The notes: generated by a model not told the origin, from the sequence alone. A stretch of 64,000 nucleotides of DNA from Ophthalmolycus amberensis (GCA_024529925.1 JAFEUB010000436.1:62001-126000); one strand, 5' to 3'. Shown: positions 24,861 to 37,684, counted from the first letter of the stretch. A program made the numbers and translations.

Positions 24861-24997
24861 TCCGGATCTGGTGGAAAGTGACAAATACTTTGCAAAAGGA
24901 TGCCAAGGCAGCATTGAAATACCAGATGGCGTGCTGTTAACAACCTTCTCTATTTCTACGTCCTTGTTGCTTATTTAAGTATAATACACCGTCACAA

Positions 24998-25112
24998 TCA
25001 GGCGGCAACCTCCTGGTTCTGCAGAGTGAAGCCAATGTGGAAGTGTTTATAAAGCTGCATTCTCTCTAATGTCCATCAGGGGGCGACTCCTCTGGTTGTA
25101 CAGAAGTCTGAG
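24998..25112 (-). repeat. R1 repeat, 3' fragment, reversed
   Basis: 'ggcggcaacctcctggttct', 'ctgcattctctctaatgtcc' and 'gggcgactcctctggttgta' match the 3' end of R1 on the minus strand. Confidence 0.65.
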
Positions 25113-26559
25113 AATGTTACGTCATGACAGAACTGCAAATCGTCTTCCAGTCTCATTTGACCAAACTCCACTCAGCAGCCGCATCGCTTTATGTTAATGA
25201 GACCACAAAGAAAAGAGATGTTGAGATGAACTCTAATGAGCTTTATTGAGATACACTTGTCTTGCAGCAGATGGATATCACTGCTGTGGGAAAGGGTTCA
25301 ATTCATGTTCAGATCGTCTGCAGTCACTGGCTCAGTGATCTGTACCTCATTCTATTTACATGAAATCAGGTTTCTTGAGATAAATAAATGACCTGGAACT
25401 GTTCAGTCGGTCAGGAAAGGAAGCGTAGTGAGCTATCTGCTTTCTTTACTATCTTTACTTCCAACTAATCACTACGCTCGGCAACAGCATCCCCTAATAC
25501 TGCGATGCCCAGACTCACAGATGCTCCCTAATGGAACTGGCAAAACATCTTTACTGGACACCACCCCTACGGCAAGCAACCTGGTCCAACAGAGCTCCTC
25601 TTAAAACCAACACAAAGCTGCATCATTTCAGGACCGTACGAATGATGACACAGATGCGACATACAGTCTGTTCTGTTCATGTTCTTCAGCACCAGAGCCA
25701 GCGTCTGCAAAGCAGCAACTCTGGAGTTTGGATTCAGTGCCTCTGAAATGTAGTGCAGGAAAAGTAGAAAGCATCAATGAAGTGACAACAAGGCACATGT
25801 CTAATGTATGTAGTAACATTTAGTTTATTAGTATTTGATTCTCTTTACATCCCGACAGCAATTAATAAATGAAACGCTCCGACAGAAAAAATAAATCTGG
25901 TGTTCGTGGCTGTCGCAGGACTGCAGAGCAACATGACTGCTACTGCCTGTCAACCGTGCAATCATTGCTCGTCACCGGAGTCTTAACAGCTGTGAGTATT
26001 AACAACAATCATTTTGGGGGCGTGGCTTTGGAGGGAGGCCTGGAGGGACAGGGTGTCAGCTCGTGCTGCTAGCTACTGCCATTGGGAAACAGTTGGCAAC
26101 ACCGGGGTGGGTTTTGAAGTCGGATGCTCTCAAAATCCATCTTACATTCATCATGCTTGCCGTCAGATGACAAAACTAAAAACTCTGCAAAAACAAATGT
26201 AAGAATCTAAACCGTAGCAGAAAGACTGGCACAGCTGTAAAGAAGTGAAAGTGGTTATCTCATTAATGAAGAGACTGCAGCGCGTTAATACACTCAGCAG
26301 AAACATCTCTTCCATGTGCCGGCGTGTTGACTGGGTAAATACCACGGGGACAGCTAAAGTTCACTGGATTAGCGGCTTGTTCATTCATGAACCAGGCCGC
26401 TTCCTACACCTTATCGCTGACAGCGATCAAGGCTTGCTGCCAGCTTAGTGGGGGGGGGGGGAGGAGTGTGTTATCTGCGTAAAAAAACTGAGATTATATA
26501 GGATCCAATCTCTGCGCCCGCTAATTGCAGGGCCGATGCCCCGCCCCCCCCTTTGTGAT
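25113..26559. other. non-coding sequence, nothing recognised
   Basis: Short frames only. A G run of 10-11 bases lies near 26451. The stretch about 26270-26440 is non-repetitive and could be a conserved block. Confidence 0.35.
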
Positions 26560-26700
26560 GCGTAACATTCTGCATAATTAATTGAGGGGCTTTAATAGTA
26601 ATAGAATAGCCAGCGGGCTCCGACAGCAGCCCCGACACACGCCATTAAAATGCAAATGGACCCAGTGATATAAAAGTCTGAGGTCTATGCCGGCGTGGAG
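26560..26700. promoter_or_regulatory. candidate conserved regulatory block with octamer and TATA motif
   Basis: A non-repetitive AT-rich block containing 'cataattaattgag', a perfect octamer ATGCAAAT at 26650-26657 and, 11 bases further on, TATAAAAG at 26669-26676. An octamer just upstream of a TATA box is a known promoter arrangement, but no coding exon follows that I can recognise. The C run at 26729-26747 lies immediately downstream. This is sequence-pattern evidence only. Confidence 0.25.
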
Positions 26701-26728
26701 ACTGAGAGAGATGAACACTGAATCACAG

Positions 26729-26747
26729 CCCCCCCCCCCCCCCCCCC
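26729..26747. repeat. poly-C run, 19 bases
   Basis: One of eight G or C homopolymers of 13 or more bases in the window. The others are 24428-24447, 27668-27680, 35657-35680, 41652-41668, 41824-41849, 61954-61969 and 62339-62356; a 15-base run is also at 62800-62814. Confidence 0.95.
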
Positions 26748-26749
26748 AC

Positions 26750-28225
26750 CCCACAGGATGGAGCTTCAGCCCGGGTTGCTCTCCTCTCTGCTGCGGACAA
26801 GCTCGAGCCATCTATCTCCCAGAGTTATATCAATGAAATCAGCAAAGGAGCAATAAGTCTCAGTGTTTCACCACCGGTCTGTTCAATAAGCTGATGTTGC
26901 CATGCAACAAAACCAAGTCAGCCGCTGGGGAGAGGGGTTAGCAGCGAGGATGATGGGTAATGTTGCACCAGGGGCTGAGAGCAGCTAATGCGAGACCTAA
27001 TTTGTTTTTAGTTTCTAAATTGCAGCTGTAATATGTAGATGAGATCCCATTAAAGCTTTCATTGTTTTCACTAAATCATTTATTGTGTTTTGATGGCTTT
27101 GTGTGCTCAACATACAGAGATACACGCAGCATGTAAGAGATCTTCAGGGCAGCTTTATTCACACAAAGGCAGTTCAAAGCCTTATTTGAGTCTTGGATGC
27201 TGTTGACTGGCCGTGGTGTCGCTCAACATTACATGTTATAACTGGAGGGAAATACATGATCTTCTCCCTGAAGGTCCTGTTCACTATGCAGCCCAGAGGC
27301 ATCAGTGCTGGATCCAGATTATCACATTTGTACGAAGCCCTCACACCAGAAAGCACCAAACATGACAAACGTTTCACAGACGCAGCTCGTGTACGACAGT
27401 CGTGACTGCAGATCCAGAGACATTAGTGGAGATATCAGTGGGAAGACTGTACGGCACAGCAGGAGCTGATCATCAGTCAGATTGGGTTTGTTAGTAGTGC
27501 GGGAGTGCATTAGCCTGACTAACAACAACAACAACAAAGAGAGTGCGTCATGTCGTGTGGTGTGAAGCTGGTCGTTGAGTCATGATGGATGAACTGGTGA
27601 AAAGGCAGAGCTAATGATGGCAACTTGGAGATGACAGTTTGGTCTCAGGGGATCCTTACAACAAAAAGGGGGGGGGGGGGTACACACAAACACCACTGAG
27701 CAAGAAGAGAAGACGAGGCAAAGATGACGCTGATTAATGGCACCGGAGTCAATTAGCTCAACAACATTGATGCTTGTCCCGTTTGGTTTCTGGCACTCAG
27801 CCGATCAGACGGAGAAGAGACTTTGAAATGCAAACGAGGCTCCTGAAAAGCTTGTGGCCCCCGAATGATGTCAAAACACCACCGATATCTCAGTCGAATG
27901 AGCCACGGCGGCGCCTGCTGTTACGCACGGTGTAGCTACAGTTAGTTCATTATTAATGGGCCTCGCTCCACGAGTGTGCGGGGAGCAGATGGCGTACTCT
28001 CAACAGATCGCGAGTGTATCCACGCCGAGCATCTACATTCAATGTGCAAGAAGAAGAAGAAGAGGAAGAGGGGGAGAGGAGAGAAGCAAAAAAAGGGCCC
28101 GCCTGGCTGCTTCGAGGGATTCCAAATGTGATGTCACTGCTAATCCCATCAGGAGAACACAGCTAAATCCGCCACCGCCGGGTCCACAGTCACACAGATC
28201 GGCCGTGGCAGCAGCCGTGGATGTT
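26750..28225. other. non-coding sequence, possible conserved blocks
   Basis: Contains a 13-base G run at 27668-27680. The parts about 26980-27110 and 27720-27960 are non-repetitive with TAAT and ATTA words and read like conserved non-coding DNA, but no alignment was possible. No exon is supported. Confidence 0.3.
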
Positions 28226-28231
28226 CTGGGC

Positions 28232-28303
28232 CTATAAATAGGACGGCAGGACTGGGAGGCATCGCGGGAACACATTCTGCACCGAGATGTTTTCCTCCAA
28301 GGT
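28232..28303 (+). promoter_or_regulatory. possible TATA/MEF2-type promoter with a tiny first coding exon
   Basis: CTATAAATAG at 28232-28241 is a perfect palindromic match to both a TATA box and the MEF2 consensus, in GC-rich context. About 46 bases downstream an ATG at 28287 opens Met-Phe-Ser-Ser-Lys and is followed directly by a donor-like AAG|GTGGGA at 28302. This is the layout of a promoter with a very short first coding exon. No downstream exon was found, so it may be coincidence or an enhancer. Confidence 0.2.
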
Positions 28304-30940
28304 GGGAAAATACTGCACTACATGAAGCAATGGAGGTGTTGTACACAATACAAATGCAGTCAATTCCAAACCTGCACAGTTATGTCTGCCTGCACCAATA
28401 CGCATTTTAAAGCTGTGAACACCAACAATCCATTCAACTCGCTCGAGGTGGTTTTTGTTGTCGTTAAGCTAAATGTGATTTGGAAACGCTTTTGCAAAAT
28501 AAGTTCTGATGTCGTGATCATTGACATCACATGACTGCTGTCAGCGTTTACCGTCTCCTCTGTCTCCATGAAACCTGAAGATCTCTCTCTGTTGTTCTAC
28601 GGTAGATCGGCCGACACGACTTGTTTTGTTTGCTTTTTGCAACCTCTGCTTTTTCTTCTTCTTCTCTGTTTACCGGCAGATTAGATCCCTGAGTAAAGCC
28701 TAGCCGATACACCAACTTCTGACCAAACTACGCAGACTAGTTTACTCGCTCCAGTCAAGTTGGAAACCGGTTGGATGGAAATGCCCCTTTTATCACGTAA
28801 TCACATATCTACGGTAATAACGGTCCAAATCAACCCAAACTACGGTGTTTTCTCACCTCAACTATTTTGGGTATTAACCGAAGAGAACCTCAACCACAGC
28901 GGCCTGTGGTGAGAGCGCCGTGTTCTTTTGCAAACAGCCGGATTTCCCGTCAATAGTTGTGTCAAATCAGAAGACACACACCTGCATCAGGTGTCCAGTT
29001 ACACCAGCAGCCAGTCAGAATGGAGACTCCTCACCTCCCATTGAGTTTATTCACGAAATGTAATCTGTTGGTTTTCGTTTATTTTCTTAAGGATTGTGAG
29101 ACTGCGTTGCCTGAACGGTCAGCCGACTGGCTGCCCACCGAGAAGTCAAACAGATCTGAAACAGACAGATTGTGTCGCGTGAACACAGTTCTGCTGAATA
29201 TTTACGGCTCAACTCTGGAAGTTGTTGGTGCAGAAGACGTTATGCTGGCTGTCGCTGTCAGAAGCTGCTCGCTTTTCAGACGTCAGCCGCCATGACAGTG
29301 ACACAAAATGAAACGGCTGATTAGGAAGCCAGGACTCTGAGCTAACGAGCTGCTCCGCAGAGTGACGGCGCCGATCCCTCACTGTGTTTCAGAACTTGGA
29401 TCAGATGTTGAGATCCGGCGGACGGATTATGCAGATCCAGAAGAAGCATGCGTCACAAAAGCTGAGGAGAGAAAGAAGAAGAAGAAGAAAGACTTGCCGT
29501 GGCAGAGCGTGTCTGCGGGGGCTTTAGGAGGCACAGGCGTGTGTTTCCTCACCACTGCTGTCGTACATGACTAAGTTGCTGAATGGATTATGCACATGTA
29601 CGGTGCACATGTGATCGGAGTGCACTCAGGACAGTCACACGCCGAGGTGTTCATGCCAGAGAGGGATTCCGTTCTTTGGAAGGGAAATCTCCCCCTGACA
29701 GAGTCACAGAGTACAACCAGCCCACGGGAAAGAGCAGCACTGTATCAGTAACACACACCACCACCATACAAGTCCCAGAATGCTTTTGGCCCAGTGTCAA
29801 CTGGAAATGTGGGGAAAGTCGCTTACGATCTCTGAGCCATCCCCGAAGCACAGGCAGGGACGTATCAGCTGCTAAGAGTGTCGTTAAGAAGGTTGTTCCA
29901 GATTTAATCCAGATTGACGTCAAATAGAAGCTATGTGAAGATAACCACATGTATGACTTTCAGCTGGAAGCTTAAACCAGCACGAATACTTACACATGAT
30001 TAATGCTGAGGAAATATGGCTTTTAAAAAAATACTCACACGGTTTGTTCTGACCGATTGTTCCACAAATACCTCGGGGAGAGTCTCAAGATGTAGTGAAC
30101 ATGTGACCGACTCAAACAACTGAACTCTCCACAACGTCAGTGTTTAAGTGTGGTGGTTCTGCAGCAGCAGGGCGTCTGGTCAGAGCTGCCCCCCCCCCGG
30201 ACATCACCGTCACACACTTTCTCTCAGTCCTCCATCCTGAAACTCTGGAGGAGAAATGCTCTTAACAAGCTCTCCATGACGCTCCTGAGCAGAGGCTTGC
30301 ATGCAAAGCGATGAATTGTTTATGAGTTTGCTCATTTGTTTGCTGGTTCCTGAAAACTGCAGAACGGCCCGTAATGAGCTCTGGGCCTTTCATGGAGTTT
30401 TCCCTCCGGTCCTCACAGCAAACAAACTTTAACACTCTACTCGTTCTACTACGTTACTCTGATTACATCGGTGTTGGAGCTGGTTTGTCTGTTCATTCAC
30501 AACCTTGTCTTTCTCTGAAACGTGCTGCAAAGTTAAACCATGGGGTCGAGGGTCAAATCATTCTTTTTGGGTTTGCATCCAGGAATGTGTCAATGGATTT
30601 CAGAGTATCGAGAATATTTTTGAACATGTTCACTGTTTGCCTATGAACTACAATAGTTGATAATTCACAGTCATAATTCCATCATCATGTGTCGATAAGG
30701 GTCCAGACAGAAAAACAAACAGATCCAGATAAGTTGCTCCACCAATAACTTTATTGGTGCATGTTTGTGTGAACTGGAAGCAGCGAACACCAGTCTGCTG
30801 TCTTCTGTTGATTTCAGAGTAGAAGTGCTGCAGTTCACAGGTGTTTTCACTTGTTTTCCTGATTAGACCTCAAGTGATCCCCAGCTCCTCCCACCTCCCA
30901 CCTGAGCCCAGGTATAATCAGCCAACACACCTGCAAGCAC
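28304..30940. other. non-coding sequence, nothing recognised
   Basis: Several frames of 70-115 codons exist (for example 28957-29295 and 29583-29927) but none shows splice borders with sensible composition or a known motif. Confidence 0.4.
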
Positions 30941-30941
30941 C

Positions 30942-30964
30942 TGTGTGTGTGTGTGTGTGTGTGT
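30942..30964. repeat. (TG)n microsatellite
   Basis: About 11 TG units. A (CA)n tract lies at about 31190-31211. Confidence 0.9.
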
Positions 30965-31329
30965 CCAGTCTGATCATATACCATAAGATCTCTATGAAGA
31001 TGGCCTTATTTGAACATATCTCATCAGCTGTCGGGTGGACTGTTTTCTGAAACTAATTAACAAGGATCTGGACTGTTGCACAATGCAATTGCAATCTGGA
31101 GAGGATGAATGCAGGTGATCAGGCTGAGGGAGGTGATTAGCAGATAGTAGGCAGGTGTGGTGGACTTGGCCCAGGATGTCAGCAGGACCGACACACACAC
31201 ACACACACACTAACCCAGGCTGGTCTCATCCTGCATTCATAGCAATACCTGAGAAACATAATTGGTAGATATCCTATGAAATAGTTTTGTATGTTATTCA
31301 TCTTGAACCAGGACGTATGAAGATCACTA

Positions 31330-31880
31330 ACTCACACCGGGAGGTGAGGTGGCTGCGTCTAACAAACGGAGATCTTTCGTCCTCGAGACTGTTGGCTCCT
31401 CGTGTGAAAGCGGAAGTCAACGTCGATGTTTCTGTCACGTACCTTGCGTTCTTCAGAAGCGGCCCTTCTGTGGTGATTCGACGATGTTTTCCTAAACCTG
31501 ACTCAGAAGTGTTGTTGCCTAAACCTAAGTTTCTTCATCTTTTTAAAAGACTGTATTGACTCAATGAGCGGATATTGACGCGTGTTGCAGCCTTTCGTAG
31601 GAAAACGCACAAAGTAAGGAGTCATCTTCTGTCGGCGATAGTAGGAACCGTTGTATGAGGATATGTTCCGCACACACAAACAAACCAGGGACATTGAAGA
31701 CCAGAGGACCGGGAACACAAGGGACAATCGGGGGGCATAAACTCAGTAAACTTATAATAACGAGCGGAAACTGACACGCCGTCGCCGACGCGTCCAAAGC
31801 TGAAGCTAGAGGAGAACGTAGAGTCACAGTTTGAACTACAGGGCCACTGATCAAGCGTCGGTGTTTGACGAGTGACCCGC
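31330..31880 (+). repeat. dispersed repeat fragments, families R3 and R4, composite
   Basis: About 31440-31560 has 'gttttcctaaacctgact' and 'ttgttgcctaaacctaag', the layout of a common teleost repeat. About 31560-31670 matches 12070-12190. About 31790-31880 shares 'gccactgatcaagcgtcggt' with 42740-42835 ('gccactgatcaaccgttggt'). The pieces probably belong to one degraded composite element. Confidence 0.45.
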
Positions 31881-34800
31881 TGCCTCTACCGTGCTGTCTT
31901 TCTCCAAAATGAACAAGTTTCCTCTGCATTTCCACATTTGCCCGCTTCCGTCTGTTTCTTGAGACCCCTTACTGCTCCCACAGCTCGCCGCCATAAAAGC
32001 AGATGGCCCTCCTGCAGACCGGCTCCCCTACTGCGCTCGCAGGCGATGGTGAAACGAGCCACAGCGGACACCACGCAGTTCCATCAGGGCTGGAATATCT
32101 TGTCATGCGAGCAGGACATGGAGCTGAATAACAAATACCATGCAATGTCAGGCAATGACGGACGCCTCTCCGGGGACCAGTTGTGTGACCCGGGAGATAG
32201 AGTGAGTGAGTGTGTGTGTGTGTGTGTGAGTGTGGAAGAGAAACGGCTATGTGAAGAGAGATATGAAAGGGATTTCATGCACAACATTCTGATCTTTTGT
32301 CTTGATGTTTTGGCGATACAGCTCTGCATGTTAATGCCAGTGGAGCACTGAGCTAACAGTGACGGAGCGAAGCCGTGTCCCAACTGCACACGATGTACGA
32401 TTCAAGCAGAGTGACACAGAGTGAAGCGGATGATGAATTCCCTTCAGCTAACGTGGTCTTGGGCTGACAGAGACGCATGCAAACGTTCTGAACCACAGAT
32501 AATAAATAACTGATCTAAACAGGAAATGAGATTACTGATTGCCTTCAGTTTATACTAAAAGCTATATTTACCCTGTCTTCTTCTTTTTACCTCACACGTG
32601 TATCCTTGATGTCTAACAATGTATTTCCCATCTCATAAAACATTTTTAGTATTTAAAGTATTTTAAAACATACTTACTGAGATCACCTGTCGTCCAGTAG
32701 AAAATCATAAAACCCTTTAGACAGGAACCAGTACAACAGTATAATATTCTGTGCAGCAGATTTGTGTCCTAATGGAGAATCAGTTAGAAAATAAGGAACC
32801 GCTCATTAAATCAGTATGCGTCATTGCTCCATAGAACCTGTTAAAATATCTTGATTTGTGAGTGTTACGTATGTTCAACATACGATGGCAATAAACGGTT
32901 TCTGATTCAGATTCAGATTTGTGGAAGCTGTTCAGAATAACAGACAGCAGCCGAAAGAAAGTGAACAACGCAGCGTTGCAACAACTAACACTGAAACATG
33001 CACTATGTCAGGGTCATGAATATGAAAGAATGTTTGTAGTTGCATCTGTGCTCTTTCTGTTATGGAAGACAATGTCTTGTGTGAAAGAGGTGAAGACGAG
33101 CAATTACTGTAATACTGAGTGTTGAGTGTGACTCATCAATGAAACTCCCCACGAAACTTTGAAGATTCTTTTCCTAAAACCATGAGATTTCATCATTCTG
33201 GACCGTTATTATTTTCAATGGATAACGCCCCAAAGAGCTTAAAAACAAGACTTGCACTTTTCAAATAATTATATTATTCACACATTTCACAGCCTTCATC
33301 TGAGCAATAAAATCTTTATTGTTTTCCAACATGCAGTTGGCTGTAACCTTTTATGATGTACTGCTACAATGGCTGAAACACCAATAGTGTTTAACCAACT
33401 CTATGTTTGGGGAGAATAGATTAAAAAAATCTGAAAGGTGTATTCACAAAATTGGAAATTGAACTATTCATTTATGGGTCGAAAAATTCTCCTTTTTCTG
33501 GATTCCATTAAAAAGTTAGCATTTTTCTGTGTCGCTCATCAGCTTGTTTGGGCTGTATAACGGAAGGAAAAACCCTGAAATTCAATGTTTTAATCTTGTG
33601 TCTCGTACTTTGTATTCCAGCCCCGGTAACCCCGTCTAACACGGCGCCATTGCCCGTATCGATGCTGTCTGATACCTGGTGATATCATCTTCACCGTCGT
33701 CCAATCATCCAGCATCCACAATTGTTCAGGTGGGATCCTGCCGTCTAAACTCTTCATTTGGAGTTTTAACACAATTGTTCTTCGGTGAACTTTACAGACT
33801 TCCTCTTTGCATTGCGCCTCCTCCGGCATCAGAACCTCAGCAGTGCAATGAGTGATGCTGCTCTGAAACCGATGAGTTCGGCTGTCAAACAAACAGAAAA
33901 GTGCCACAATGATGTTAAGTCTCACGTTGAGATTCCGTGCACGGTCCCAAACTTTCAGAACTCCAAAATGGCTTAAAGGAATTAAGTGTCAGTCTTCCCC
34001 AAAAAGGACTCCCAGTTTGAATGTGACTTTGTCAACTAGACGTCTCCTCACTGTTCGCCTGCCACTGATAAGCTTCATCAAACATCATGAATCAAATCCA
34101 TCTTTGCTCCGTCTCTTCCATTTCCCTTCCCTCTTCTAGTGAGCGATTAGACGTCTTTTCCCCGGCATGTCTGATCCATGTTTTCCGTAACGGTTACGAT
34201 GGCAACGTTGACAAGTATTTCAAGCGAGGGGGTCAATCACAGCGCGGGGGGATTGGTTTTGACTTCTCCTGCTCTGGGTTGTCACAGCACGGCGACTGTG
34301 ATTCTTCGGGAGCCGGCGGCTTCGCTTTGCTCACGGGCGTCGTTCCAGAAGCTTTGTGCCTTTTGCGACGATCCCATCAACTTACTCAGAGCCTTCAAAA
34401 CGCATCACAGCTCCTCTGACGAGGACGGCTCTGTCTCCAGTTTGTCTCCTCTGAGAAGAATCGCTCCGGGTCGTCTTCCATGTTTGTTCAGGAAGATGCG
34501 ATTGTTGATTTCTTGTCGATGCACATTAGCTTACAGCGTGATGGCTCGTCGATGCACTCCACCGCGGCTCCTCAGTGACTTCTGGTGCAGAGTTGTGATG
34601 CAGAACAAAAAGGGACAGAGACGAGCTTTCACTGATGTCGATCAAAATATGTCAATGCATAGAACTCTGCATCATATCAGTCTGAATATATCATGACAAT
34701 GTTGAGTTCAGCCACTAGAAATAATCAGGATTCAGCAGTGATAGGGTGAAGTAGAATGAATATTTAATGAGAAATAACTTAATTTAATAGAGAATACTTA

Positions 34801-34960
34801 TTTTACCCACATCTACCGAACACTTACTGTCAGTTAGGGACATTTGTCAATTTACACTCGTCACATGAATACAGTCTTTTAAATATAACTTCCGTCTTCG
34901 CAGTAAGTTTGGCGCTACTCTGTACGTAAGAAGTGGACGTAGTCATCGTGACGTCATTCA
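31881..34960. other. non-coding sequence, nothing recognised
   Basis: A short (TG)n tract lies at 32212-32229. The 172-codon frame at 34178-34696 is the longest non-repeat frame here, but it is Ser/Arg-rich, has no recognised domain and overlaps another frame of similar quality. Confidence 0.35.
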
Positions 34961-34964
34961 TTGG

Positions 34965-35355
34965 TTTGTTGACTGATGTTTTGAAGCCTCGAGTTTGGCG
35001 ATTTTGCCATCCGGCGTCGCCATGTTTTTTTTGCAACCAGTGAACAGGAAGTGACCATATTTGGAATGCGGAGGAGTGACGTAGAGACGCCGTATACGTC
35101 TCTGGTAGAGACCTGTCAATCACCGTGTAGCCCCGCCCTAAAGCATCCCCTGCTTTATGGTCTGTTTGACTTTGAGCGGGACCATTACTAAAAGAACATC
35201 ATGCTACTGAGGTAGTAAATCAAGTGAGAAGTCGAGTCGTTGTCTCATAGACTTCAATACAACCAGAGGAGTCGCCCCCTGCTGGTCAGTAAAGAAAATG
35301 CTGTGTAGAGGTTTTAAGACACTTCAGGCTTCACTCTGCAGAACCGGAGGTTAAA
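34965..35355 (+). repeat. R1 repeat, near full-length copy
   Basis: The 5' half ('gaagcctcgagtttggcgat', 'gaagtgaccatatttggaat') and 3' half ('gacctgtcaatcaccgtgta', 'ggagtcgccccctgctggtc') are both present in the same order as at 575-1000, with a shortened central part. It ends near 'gcagaaccggaggtt'. Confidence 0.75.
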
Positions 35356-36554
35356 ATGACTCAAGAAGTCAACAGTCTCCGACGAGAACGATCGTTGTTC
35401 GTTGTGTCCGTCGGTCAACGCTACAGCCTGCCCTTCGTGGGTTTTTACAGTCTTTACATTTCCTGATTTCCATGATTATTTCGATAATATAGGAAATTAT
35501 TTCGGGGAGCAATTACAAATAGCAGCGCTTTATTTTTCTTAGGTAGAGTTGTGACTGCTGGATGAGACCAGCCTGATGAGAAACATCCTGGAGTCATTGA
35601 ACTAGTTTAACCAACAGCAGTTTCCAACTCTGTGTTCTGCTGATGGGCGACCACATCCCCCCCCCCCCCCCCCCCCCCCCACACACCCCCACCCTGCTGC
35701 TCCTGTTGCAGTAATGCATTGGATTGATCAGGGCAGATCCATACAATTAGCCAGGAGCCTGAGCTTTAGAGTTAGTGTCCTTCACGTCCAGAACTGCTGA
35801 CTTGATGGTCCGACGCCGAGCACCGTCAGGCCTCACCTCCACTGGCCGGTCGGCGCTTTAAAGAAAGGTCTGCTGCGACAGTTTTGTCACAGATTCATTT
35901 CGGGTGATTATTTTTTGAGTCAACACATATTTAAAAAAGAAAGAAACAGATGTTGAACTAGCTGTGGAGAAGTGAGTGTATCGGGCGAGTAAAAGCTGTA
36001 AATCCACATCTCGTTGAACCAGATGGAATTCTAACTCAGCTTCAATTCAACATGGACTCCAATAATACAAGCTGAGCACCTCTATGGCACTGTGAGGTGG
36101 GAAAGATGAAGATGGGCTTTACAGTCGCTTGATGATGTTGAAGTCGGTCGTGATCCCTGCAGCGTGAGGTGAAACCTCGCTGCTTTACTATGGTGTGAGA
36201 ATTCAAGGTGTTATGTTTACTACATGTCTTCTCTCTCCATCGCTGTCACGAAGCCCTCGTTGACATTCTGCAATGTGTTCTAGAAATCAGGTCAGTCGAA
36301 CCGTATCGGACTGATTGTGGATGGAACCGACTCCTCGGTATACTTGAGCTTCTACGGTTGGCTCACGTCACTTCCTGTTTAGCAGGAAAGCTAAAAGACA
36401 AAGTGTTCAAAAGTCTTCCATCTGTAGCTTGATATTCATATAACCATGATTTGTCTGTAGCTCACAGCCCTAATCCCATTGGTTCCCACTGAAGACGTGA
36501 AGCTAAGAAAACGGCTCACAAATGTATATTTTCAAAGATGTATTTGTGCGACTC
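35356..36554. other. non-coding sequence with a poly-C run
   Basis: A run of 24 C lies at 35657-35680. No gene or repeat is otherwise supported. Confidence 0.4.
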
Positions 36555-36557
36555 TTA

Positions 36558-36597
36558 TGCTGCGTTCACACCGGTCGCGTTGATTTTTTGACGCGCT
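36558..36597 (+). repeat. left terminal inverted repeat of the Harbinger-like element
   Basis: Pairs with 37645-37684 with 37 of the 40 terminal bases matching. Confidence 0.8.
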
Positions 36598-36970
36598 GCA
36601 AAATCGCGTCCAACGCACTGCAAAAAAGCGTCCAACGCGCCGCCGGTCGTGTTCAGACCAAACGCCGCAAAATCTCGTAGCGCCGGAGAGGGGGCGTGGT
36701 TTATCGACTGGAAGCCGTTCACCTGGCCGCCATTACTTTCCGCTATCAACCGTGAAAGGAATAAGGACAATTGCTGCTTTGTACGTGTTGTGGAAGTCCC
36801 TCAAACGTCGGAATGCCAAACGCAGTCATGTCTGGTTCATAATATTGTTCAGAGGAGCTCCGTGGATTGTATCGAGCTGTATTCACTGTGTCTAGCAAGC
36901 CACCGGTCGCTGTTTACAGCTGTAGGAACACAACATAAACTGATTTGGCTGTGATTCAACGGAAAATAAA

Positions 36971-37150
36971 CCGACAAAAAGGGACTCCGAAATAACTACA
37001 TAATGATGCCGATTTGTACTTGTCTTCTCCGACAAAAAGGGACTCCGAAATAACTACATAATGATGCCGATTTGTACTTGTCTTCTCCGACAAAAAGGGA
37101 CTCCGAAATAACTACATAATGATGCCGATTTGTAGGCTACTTGTCTTCTC
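36971..37150. repeat. 58-bp unit in three tandem copies
   Basis: The unit begins CCGACAAAAAGGGACTCCGA and ends TTGTACTTGTCTTCT. The first two copies (36971-37028, 37029-37086) are identical as read; the third (37087-37150) has a 6-base insertion near its end. It lies inside the Harbinger-like element. Confidence 0.95.
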
Positions 37151-37644
37151 AATGGAGCTCTGATGGATCGGTGCTAGGCTATGCTAACATCGTAGCAGCT
37201 CCACCAGCACTCAATAACGTCACGTAGACGTAAATACGGCAGCGTCTATTCATTGTTTGTACCGTATGGTTTACACACACACACATGTATACACGTAGTT
37301 TGGTCCGGTCTCTATTGATATGAGGTATCGTAGAGCTCGGGGAACCCACAAACCGCCACTATTAATTTGTCCTCCATTGTTGTTTGTCATTCAGCACCGG
37401 CAGGAGCTACGGCACTGATGACGGGAGCAGCAACTCAACGCTGATAGGCTATCGCGCCACAGCGTCACGCGATTATTTCGCAGAAGTTGAAAAATTTCAA
37501 CTTGCGCGTTGGCGATTTTGCGGCGTCCAACGCGTCCACCGCGTCCACCGCACTGCAATAACGCGTCCAACGCGCCGCGCCATCGCAAAATCGCGGCGCG
37601 CCAGTCTCATCGCGTCTGTGCATAGACTTTGTATGTAATCTCGA

Positions 37645-37684
37645 CGCGCGTCAAAAAATCAACGCGACCGGTGTGAACGCCCCA
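37645..37684 (-). repeat. right terminal inverted repeat of the Harbinger-like element
   Basis: Inverted match to 36558-36597. It is followed directly by the TTA duplication. Confidence 0.8.

Larger units (their letters stand above)
36558..37684. mobile_element. non-autonomous PIF/Harbinger-like DNA transposon, 1127 bp
   Basis: The left end TGCTGCGTTCACACCGGTCG and the right end (reverse complement TGGGGCGTTCACACCGGTCG) continue as inverted repeats for about 39 bases with two mismatches, both near the tip. The element is flanked by TTA at 36555-36557 and 37685-37687. A 3-bp TTA/TWA duplication is the hallmark of PIF/Harbinger elements. Subterminal regions at both ends are packed with GCGTCCAACGCG-type words and are very CpG-rich. 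The interior has no transposase; it holds a 58-bp unit repeated three times. The short frame at 36649-36954 has no recognisable domain. It is presumably mobilised in trans by a related autonomous element not seen here. Confidence 0.8.

Noticed and set aside
34178..34696. 172-codon plus-strand frame
   Set aside because: Overlaps another frame of similar length, has no splice borders or recognisable motif, and its composition is that of chance sequence.
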